A DNA stretch of 64,000 nt from Chitinophagaceae bacterium DXS (GTDB lineage Bacteria > Bacteroidota > Bacteroidia > Chitinophagales > Chitinophagaceae). The notes beneath the pieces were generated by a model. The model was given only the letters and a program-made list of their open reading frames with translations. It made no database searches and had not been told where the DNA came from. The stretch spans positions 4,534,363-4,598,362 of the forward strand of contig CP128386.1 in the NCBI GenBank assembly GCA_030345135.1, written 5' to 3'. The position numbers and the translations under genes are program-made. How positions within the stretch are numbered: the stretch's first letter is position 1; each line of letters opens with the position of its first letter. Shown one piece after another: positions 18,054-24,519 of the stretch.

Positions 18054-19139
18054 ATGGCAATAATTAACCGCGCTCTGCCCATATTTGCCGCAGCGATTAT
18101 TACAGGATGTGCGAATAACAAAAGTCCTGTAAATATGCAGGACAGCGCCAAAAGTAGCACAGAAAAAAAGAGAGAACCAATTTCTCAGCCACTGGTATCA
18201 CACATATATACAGCAGATCCGTCTGCTCACGTATTTAACGGGTGCATTTATGTCTATCCCTCTCATGATACTGCAACGGGGACGCCGGAAAACGATAACG
18301 GTGATCATTTCAATATGATGGACTACCATATTCTATCGATGGATTCAATCGGCGGTAAAGTAACGGACCACGGCATTGCGTTACACATAAAAGACATCCC
18401 ATGGGCAGGACGGCAGTTGTGGGCACCTGATGCAGCTTTTGCAAACAATACGTATTATCTCTACTTCCCTGTAAAAGATAAGAAGGATGTGTTCCACATA
18501 GGTGTGGCTACAAGCAATAAACCGGAAGGTCCTTTTGTGGCAGAGAAAGAGCCGGTCAAAGGAAGTTACAGTATTGATCCGTGCGTGTTTAAAGATGATG
18601 ATGGCAGCTATTATATGTATTTCGGCGGCATTTGGGGCGGACAACTTCAACGCTGGAATGACAATAAATATGATTCAGCAGCAGGCCTGAGAAAAGGTGA
18701 TGAGCTGGCTGTTTTGCCGCGTGTAGCTAAGTTGTCAAAAGACATGAAGCATTTGGACGGCAATGTAAAGGAGATAAAGATCGTTGATAAGAACGGCAAT
18801 CTTTTTAAAGAAAAAGACAATGACAAACGCTTCTTTGAAGCATCATGGCTACATAAGTACAAAGGGAAATATTACTTCTCCTACTCAACCGGCGATACAC
18901 ATTTTATTTGCTATGCCACAGGAGACAGTCCTTACGGACCTTTTACCTACCAGGGTGTTATTCTAAAGCCTGTGGAGGGTTGGACAAACCACCATTCCAT
19001 TATCGAGTTTAAGGGCAAATGGTACCTGTTCTATCACGATGTGCAGTTAAGTGGCAAAACGCATTTGCGGAATGTAAAAGTCACCGAGCTGAAATACAAT
19101 GATGATGGTTCGATTCAAACTATTGATGCATATAAATAA
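18054..19139 (+). CDS. GH43 family lipoprotein (beta-xylosidase/arabinofuranosidase type)
   Basis: A 361-residue enzyme with an N-terminal signal and lipobox IITGC (Cys19), so it is probably membrane anchored. The five-bladed GH43 propeller is evident from LVSHIYTADPSAHVFNG (Asp55 as the probable base), SIDPCVFKDDDGSYYMYFGG (Asp near 174 as pKa modulator) and FFEASWLHKYKGKYY (Glu near 262 as general acid). No extra carbohydrate-binding module is present. It would release xylose or arabinose from xylo-oligosaccharides; which one cannot be decided by eye. It follows GH115 after ~200 bp that contain two GTACTTCGTAACT words (17929 and 17994). Confidence 0.9.
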   Translation: MAIINRALPIFAAAIITGCANNKSPVNMQDSAKSSTEKKREPISQPLVSHIYTADPSAHVFNGCIYVYPSHDTATGTPENDNGDHFNMMDYHILSMDSIGGKVTDHGIALHIKDIPWAGRQLWAPDAAFANNTYYLYFPVKDKKDVFHIGVATSNKPEGPFVAEKEPVKGSYSIDPCVFKDDDGSYYMYFGGIWGGQLQRWNDNKYDSAAGLRKGDELAVLPRVAKLSKDMKHLDGNVKEIKIVDKNGNLFKEKDNDKRFFEASWLHKYKGKYYFSYSTGDTHFICYATGDSPYGPFTYQGVILKPVEGWTNHHSIIEFKGKWYLFYHDVQLSGKTHLRNVKVTELKYNDDGSIQTIDAYK

Positions 19140-19166
19140 CATTTAGTAAAACACATTGCCAAATTC

Positions 19167-19967
19167 ATGACTACTAAGATCATAACGCTTATTGTATTAG
19201 TTTGTGCATACTCATTTGTGTATGCGCAAAAAGGAAATGTATGGAATTTAAAAAAATGCGCCGTTGTATTGACTTATGATGATGCATTGAATGAAGACAT
19301 TGATAACGTGGCACCTGCACTTGATTCATTGGGATTGAAAGGGACGTTTTATTTGTCCAACTATACAGGCACGTTAGATACACGTATGGATGCGTGGAAA
19401 AAAATAGGCGCAAATGGTCACGAGCTGGGCAATCATACTTATTACCATCCTTGTCTTGGGAACCTGCCAGGCCGTGGATTTGTAACTGCTGAAAAGGATC
19501 TGAGCCGTTATGCGATCCAGCGCATTGATGAAGAGATTCACATGATGAATACTTTGCTTAAGGCATTCGACGGAAAAGACAAAAGAAGTTTTGCCTATCC
19601 ATGCGGAGACGTAAAAATCGGAGACTCCGCCTATCTCGATCCTTTGCGGAAAGAATTTACCGGTGCCCGTGGCACACAACCAGAAATGCCGCAAATACAG
19701 CATGTGGACCTGTACAACATTGGCTGTTATGGAATAAACGGGCAAACAGGAGCGGAGTTAATTGCGTTGGTTAAAAAAGCGGTGGATGCCGGTAGTTTGC
19801 TCGTGTTTCTGTTTCATGGAGTTGGCGGTGGTCACTCACTCAATGTGTCATTAGAAGCGCACAGCCAGCTTTTACATTTTCTCAAACAACATGAAAAAGA
19901 GATCTGGATAGCGCCTATGACGGAAGTAGCATCCTACATCCGCCAATATCAATCACAAACAAAATAA
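19167..19967 (+). CDS. NodB-type polysaccharide deacetylase (CE4-like), exported
   Basis: A 266-residue protein with a signal peptide (MTTKIITLIVLVCAYSFVYA, cleavage after A20). The NodB fold is shown by CAVVLTYDDALNED (Asp38-Asp39; catalytic base and metal ligand) and GHELGNHTYYHP (His90 and His94 as metal ligands), then RSFAYPCGD and LVFLFHGVGGGHS near the C-terminus. CE4 enzymes remove acetyl groups from xylan, chitin or peptidoglycan. Between GH43 and CE15, acetylxylan is the likeliest target, which is inference from context. It sits 27 bp after GH43 and 5 bp before CE15, which indicates one operon. Confidence 0.87.
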   Translation: MTTKIITLIVLVCAYSFVYAQKGNVWNLKKCAVVLTYDDALNEDIDNVAPALDSLGLKGTFYLSNYTGTLDTRMDAWKKIGANGHELGNHTYYHPCLGNLPGRGFVTAEKDLSRYAIQRIDEEIHMMNTLLKAFDGKDKRSFAYPCGDVKIGDSAYLDPLRKEFTGARGTQPEMPQIQHVDLYNIGCYGINGQTGAELIALVKKAVDAGSLLVFLFHGVGGGHSLNVSLEAHSQLLHFLKQHEKEIWIAPMTEVASYIRQYQSQTK

Positions 19968-19972
19968 ACAGC

Positions 19973-21355
19973 ATGAAAAAAGTTGCAGGCTTTTTTCTTT
20001 TTCAATGCATGACCCTGTGTACGTTGCATGCACAAAACAATGTTGCGGATAGTCTGAAGCGCGACAGCATCTGGCGCGCCAATATGAAAGCGATTCAACA
20101 GGAGTCGCAGGCCGATCATAAAAAAATGCTTGAATTGTTGCATATCGATTCATTGAGGCCCGGCCCTTCCGGTGATCCAGAAGCGCCAAATGCGGCTAAT
20201 GTTGATGAGTCAAAAGCAACTACATATACATCGCTGCCTGATCCTCTTGTGCTAAAGAATGGTGAAAAAGTGACCGATGCTAAAACATGGTGGGAGAAAC
20301 GCAGACCAGAAATTGTGGAAGATTTTGATCGCGAGGTGTATGGCCGTGTTCCGCAGGAGGTCCCCAAAGTTACTTGGGAAGTAAAAAGCGTGACTAGCGA
20401 GGCCGTTGGGGATATTCCTGTTGTTACAAAAAAATTGGTTGGTCATGTAGACAACAGTGCCTATCCATCGATTAATGTTGATATAGACCTGACATTAACA
20501 ACGCCTGCAAATGTGACGACGCCGGTGCCTGTAATCGTTGAGTTTGGATTTATATTTCCTCCCGGCTTCAGAATGCCTGCATCTCCACCGGGTGCGCCAA
20601 AAGAACTTTCGTGGCAGCAGCAGGTGCTTGCAAAAGGATACGGTTATGCAATCCTTATTCCGACCAGTTTTCAGGCTGATAACGGTGCTGGCTTGACGAA
20701 AGGAATTATCGGTCTGGTCAACAAAGGACAATCACGTAAGCCCGATGACTGGGGAACATTACGCGCCTGGGCCTGGGGAGCCAGCAGGGCGATCGACTAC
20801 TTTGAAACAGACAAGGCTGTTGATGCTAAAAGAATTGCTATCGAAGGATTGTCCCGCTACGGTAAGGCTGCCATCGTTGCCATGGCCTATGAACCGCGCA
20901 TTGCGATAGGTTTTATCGGTTCATCAGGAGCAGGTGGAGCAAAGATCCTGCGCAGGACATTTGGCGAGCAGGTGGAAAACCTGGCGAGTTCAGCCGAGTA
21001 TCACTGGTTTGCAGGGAATTTTATTAAATATGCCGGTCCGCTGACGCCCAATGATCTTCCTGTTGATGCGCATGAGCTGGTTGCTTTGTGTGCACCACGT
21101 CCCATATTTATAAGTGTTGGCTCGCCTAAAGTTGAGGGAAACTGGATTGATGGCAAAGGCCTTTTTCTTGGTGGATTGTATGCAGGTCCGGTTTATAAAT
21201 TACTCGGTAAAAAGGATCTCGGTACTGATACAATGCCTCCTATTGAAACCGGTTTGACAGACGGTGATATTGCATTCCGCCAACATGCCGGCGGCCATAC
21301 AACGGGGCCTAACTGGCCGACATTTTTGAGTTTTGCGGAGAGGTATTGGAAGTGA
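19973..21355 (+). CDS. CE15 glucuronoyl methylesterase
   Basis: A 460-residue exported esterase (signal MKKVAGFFLFQCMTLCTLHA). The alpha/beta-hydrolase core includes DDWGTLRAWAWGASRAIDY (about 258-276) and the nucleophile elbow GLSRYGKAA with Ser294. The histidine is in FRQHAGGHT (about 436-443). At the position where fungal enzymes have Glu in QESGAGG, this protein reads SSGAGG (Ser317). An alternative acid, Glu388 in PKVEGNWID, could complete the triad, as described for bacterial CE15 enzymes. CE15 cleaves the ester between lignin alcohols and glucuronic acid on xylan, which complements the GH115 enzyme in the same operon. Confidence 0.9.
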   Translation: MKKVAGFFLFQCMTLCTLHAQNNVADSLKRDSIWRANMKAIQQESQADHKKMLELLHIDSLRPGPSGDPEAPNAANVDESKATTYTSLPDPLVLKNGEKVTDAKTWWEKRRPEIVEDFDREVYGRVPQEVPKVTWEVKSVTSEAVGDIPVVTKKLVGHVDNSAYPSINVDIDLTLTTPANVTTPVPVIVEFGFIFPPGFRMPASPPGAPKELSWQQQVLAKGYGYAILIPTSFQADNGAGLTKGIIGLVNKGQSRKPDDWGTLRAWAWGASRAIDYFETDKAVDAKRIAIEGLSRYGKAAIVAMAYEPRIAIGFIGSSGAGGAKILRRTFGEQVENLASSAEYHWFAGNFIKYAGPLTPNDLPVDAHELVALCAPRPIFISVGSPKVEGNWIDGKGLFLGGLYAGPVYKLLGKKDLGTDTMPPIETGLTDGDIAFRQHAGGHTTGPNWPTFLSFAERYWK

Positions 21356-21803
21356 GGGGTGAGGAATTGAAAATTGAAAGTGGAAAATTGAAAATGAACA
21401 AGGGCGACAGGTAGAAGGTTTCAGGTATGAGGTCTAAGATATTAGGAACGTGGAATAAGCTACCAGGAATGAAACGCGACTTGAACTGCAAGCCATGAGG
21501 CCTGAGTGTGCAAGTCCTGATACTCCATCAACTTTGCGTGTGAAGTAAAGAAAAAAGAGGGAAAAGATAACAACAAGACAAACGATATTTTTCTTCCGGC
21601 AATAGAAGGGGATTAATGATTGCAACCTTTGGGAAAAACTGTGTAGAATATGTACGTGTAAGCCGGATCAGTGCTGCACTTTGGAGAGGCGTGGGCCGGC
21701 AAAACGGCCGGAGGCATCGTGTTTGCCTTGAGTTTTTGGTTCTTTTGGGTTAAGCCAAAAGAACAAGCAAAGAGAACGGCTGTTTCGATGCCGGGTTTTA
21801 TCT
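21356..21803. other. Intergenic region with inverted repeat and AT-rich repeat words
   Basis: The region before GH10 holds GAATTGAAAATTGAAAG-type words (21363-21396) that recur at 41583-41776. It also holds a perfect stem GTTCTTTTGG (21739-21748) / CCAAAAGAAC (21755-21764) with a 6-base loop. No run of U follows on either strand, so the stem is more likely a dispersed repeat than a terminator. No gene is seen. Confidence 0.6.
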
Positions 21804-21819
21804 CATGTATCGGTTGCGA
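21804..21819. promoter_or_regulatory. LacI-family operator-like site O5 before GH10
   Basis: CATGTATCGGTTGCGA matches 10 of 16 positions of O3, including the continuous block ATCGGTTGC. It lies 38 bp upstream of the GH10 start codon, where a bound LacI protein would interfere with transcription. Confidence 0.5.
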
Positions 21820-21857
21820 ATAACTATTGCAATGCTACTAAACATCAAACTTGTTAT

Positions 21858-22946
21858 ATGAAACAAATAACAATTCTGCTAACACTTTTACAATGTGCAT
21901 TTGCACTTCATGCGCAAGATATATCAAAGCATATTGATAGTACAAAAGGATTGAAAGACTATTATAAGAACTACTTTTCAATTGGAGTAGCAGTGTCTCC
22001 GGCAGCGCTAAAGCGTGATGATGAAGTAGCGTTGATATTGAAAAACTTCAACAGCATCACGCCTGAAAATGCCATGAAGATGGGACCGATCCATCCCAGG
22101 CCAAATGAATATAATTGGAAAGATGCAGACTCTATTGTTGCTTTCGCACAGCGTCATAATCTAAAAGTACGCGGCCACAACTTGTGCTGGCATGAGCAAA
22201 CTCCATCGTGGTTCTTTACAGATTCTTCTGGCAAATTGGTCAGCAAGGAGGTATTGTTACAGCGGTTAAAGGAACATATTACAACTGTAGTCAATCGCTA
22301 TAAAGGAAAGATCTATGCGTGGGACGTGGTGAATGAGGCCGTTGATGATGATGCTTCAAAGTTTATCCGCAACAGCCTGTTTCAACAGATCTGCGGAGAT
22401 GAATACATTGCGAAGGCCTTCGAATATGCACATGCCGCAGATCCTGATGCCATATTGTTCTATAATGACTACAACACAGAACGTCGTGAAAAAGCAGATC
22501 GTGTATATAAGCTGTTGAAGCAACTGAAAGATAACGGAGTGCCCATACATGCAGTAGGATTACAGGCGCATTGGAGCATCTTTGAACCTTCCCGCGAAGA
22601 TCTTGAGTATGCCATACAAAGATTTTCTTCACTTGGATTGCAATTGCAGTTTACAGAGTTGGATATGTCGGTGTACAAATGGGAAAAGAACCGGAGGAGT
22701 AAGCTGCCATCTGATGATGATGCTTATACTGCGGAAAAAGAGCAACAACAAGCTGCTCAATATAAAATGGTATTCGATACTTTTCGCAAGTACAGACAGT
22801 TTATTACGGGAGTAACATTCTGGAATATATCTGACAAACATACATGGCTGGATACTTATCCTGTACCCGGACGGAAAAATTATCCGCTGCTTTTTGATGT
22901 AAATCTGCAACCCAAAAAAGCTTACTACAAGGTTGTGAATTTTTAA
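21858..22946 (+). CDS. GH10 endo-1,4-beta-xylanase
   Basis: A 362-residue exported enzyme (signal MKQITILLTLLQCAFALHAQ). It is a single GH10 TIM barrel with the hallmark strands FNSITPENAMKMG, VRGHNLCWHEQTPSWF, YAWDVVNEAVDDD (acid/base Glu160) and LQFTELDMSV (nucleophile Glu267), closing with ITGVTFWNISDKHTWLD. It cleaves internal beta-1,4 bonds in the xylan backbone. No binding module is attached. It is separated from CE15 by 502 bp and has its own operator-like site at 21804, so it probably forms a separate transcription unit in the same regulon. Confidence 0.95.
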   Translation: MKQITILLTLLQCAFALHAQDISKHIDSTKGLKDYYKNYFSIGVAVSPAALKRDDEVALILKNFNSITPENAMKMGPIHPRPNEYNWKDADSIVAFAQRHNLKVRGHNLCWHEQTPSWFFTDSSGKLVSKEVLLQRLKEHITTVVNRYKGKIYAWDVVNEAVDDDASKFIRNSLFQQICGDEYIAKAFEYAHAADPDAILFYNDYNTERREKADRVYKLLKQLKDNGVPIHAVGLQAHWSIFEPSREDLEYAIQRFSSLGLQLQFTELDMSVYKWEKNRRSKLPSDDDAYTAEKEQQQAAQYKMVFDTFRKYRQFITGVTFWNISDKHTWLDTYPVPGRKNYPLLFDVNLQPKKAYYKVVNF

Positions 22947-23170
22947 AGAACCTAAAAGATAGTTAGCAGGGAATTAATATTGCAATTACGTTCCCTGGTG
23001 GATTGTTTTAAAATCTATTAACAAGCGTATTAGAATTCGTCGCTATAAAATAAACAAAATATCATCTTCTGTTAAGAAAAATGAAAGCCACAAAGCTTTA
23101 ACACTTATGCTTTAAACGTCTTTTTCTAAAATGTATCTGTAGTTCTTTCTTTATACAAAACACAATAATT

Positions 23171-23668
23171 ATGAAAAAGATCGTCATTGCAACATTTGCA
23201 GTTGTATTGTTTTCAGCAAGTGCAAAAGCTTCCGGAAAAAGTCACAAATTATTTGTCCCTTCAGTAATAGAATCGTCTTTTGATATCAATTTTCCTGGCG
23301 CGTCGAATCCTGCGTGGAGCCTGGATGAACAATTTATGAAAGCCACTTTCATCCAGAATAGCGTTACCGAAAATGCCTATTTCTCTTCAGATGGTGATTT
23401 AGTCGCGACAACAAAAGCAGCTTCATTTTCTGAGTTACCTGAAAAAGCGCAGCAACGCATCAACGCTAAATACAAGGATTATAAAGTTGAAGAAACTATA
23501 CAGTTTGTCGATAACGATCCCGAAACAGAATCAAACATTTATTCAATACCCGATACGGAGATCAATTATTTTGTATCACTAACAAATGGAAAGGAAAATG
23601 TGATCCTTGACGTAAATAAAAATGGAGATGTCGCTTTTTATGAACAAAGACCTGAAATCAAACACTAG
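23171..23668 (+). CDS. Small exported PepSY-like (putative BLIP-like) protein
   Basis: A 165-residue protein with a clear signal peptide (MKKIVIATFAVVLFSASAKA). The rest consists of alternating beta strands with the pattern FPGASNPAWSLDEQFMKATF and FSSDGDLVATTKAASFSELPEKAQQRINAKYKDYKVEETIQF, which resembles the PepSY-like/beta-lactamase-inhibitor-like periplasmic family common in Bacteroidota. Its function is unknown. It stands alone after GH10 and before a dispersed repeat and is probably not part of the xylan operon. Confidence 0.7.
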   Translation: MKKIVIATFAVVLFSASAKASGKSHKLFVPSVIESSFDINFPGASNPAWSLDEQFMKATFIQNSVTENAYFSSDGDLVATTKAASFSELPEKAQQRINAKYKDYKVEETIQFVDNDPETESNIYSIPDTEINYFVSLTNGKENVILDVNKNGDVAFYEQRPEIKH

Positions 23669-23714
23669 AGCGGATATATTAAACCATATAAGGCATATAA
23701 GCGATCATTGGCGA

Positions 23715-23906
23715 TAAAGCTTAAAGCCCAAAGCCTAAAGCTCAAAGCTGACGGGAGCGAAGTTTTTTAAACCATTTAAGAAATAAAAGAGCAAATACGA
23801 GTTTTTGCCCAGGATAATAGTAGCACTTAAACGACAATATATTTACTTAGCCAGCCCGGACCTTCACCATTGACCATTCACTATTCACTATTTGCATAGA
23901 AGGTAT
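23715..23906 (-). repeat. Dispersed long repeat, copy B (reverse orientation)
   Basis: The complement matches parts of copies A (3591-3917) and C (36098-36306): AAGCTTAAAGCCCAAAGCCTAA, GAAGTTTTTTAAACCAT, GCACTTAAACGAC, TTACTTAGCCAGCCCGGACC and TTCACCATTGACCATTCACT appear in the expected reversed order. Its outer end abuts the broken sensor fragment at 23925-24092. Confidence 0.75.
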
Positions 23907-23924
23907 ATAAGAAAATAGTAGAAA

Positions 23925-24092
23925 TGAAATATTGCCTTTGTGATCCTGGAACATGCATGTAACTGAGTTATTAGAGAGGCCGTGTTCTATCCCCGGATAA
24001 GAGATCGGAGTCGCTGAAAAGGCGCGAAGTGTAAATGCATGCAGCAGGCAAATAATGCTATTAGCCGGCGGAAGTGTTTTTCTGGGATACAC
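23925..24092 (-). pseudogene. Truncated N-terminus of a Reg_prop-type hybrid two-component sensor
   Basis: A minus-strand frame from 24092 reads a hydrophobic leader and then YPGIEHGLSNNSVTCMFQDH followed by KGN. This is the highly characteristic first propeller repeat of HTCS sensors, which normally continues with I-W-F-G-T-Y-D-G-L. Here it runs directly into the dispersed repeat (reading ISFLLFSYIPSM...) and stops at 23847. Less than 10 percent of such a sensor, usually about 1,300-1,400 residues, remains. It looks like a decayed regulator whose remainder was lost or replaced by repeat DNA. The adjacent intact regulator (24520-27315) has a different sensor type, so this is not a piece of it. 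Confidence 0.75.
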
Positions 24093-24519
24093 AATCAGTT
24101 AGCGGTTTAATAAAATAAGCCAGGTGGGTGGCCTGGCCTTTATGCAAACGAATGCATCAGATACTAAATATACAATTTTTGAAAAACAGAAGACTACGAA
24201 CCAGGTGGTAAAAAGAACGGCGGCAAGAAAAAAGCAGTCTGCGGCAAGTAGGAGAATTGTTACCTGGTTTTGAATAGATCAATGTCGTATTATTGAAAAG
24301 GAGTTGTTTTTTACCACAGAGGACATGGAGTTTTTTCACAGAGTGCACTGTTTAGGAAATTTCTTAAAACCTGGTATAACCCCTCAGTTAAACATAGTGC
24401 TTGTACCGAACAATGCGACTGTTGCATCTTTCACTATTTACGATCTGCTCATGCAATATGTAATTGTCCCACCAAATTGTACGCTGTTGCATCTTTCACT
24501 ATTGACCATTCACCATTCA
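24093..24519. other. Intergenic DNA with repeat words
   Basis: AT-rich DNA containing ACCACAGAGGACATGGAG and CACAGAG words (about 24312-24345) and a partial copy of the TGAATAGTCAATGG repeat word in reverse (24499-24530). A short GGTGGGTGGCCTGGCC stretch lies near 24124. No gene is supported. Confidence 0.5.

Noticed and set aside
21739-21764. Perfect 10-bp stem before GH10 as a terminator
   Set aside because: No U-run follows on either strand; it looks like a dispersed palindromic word.
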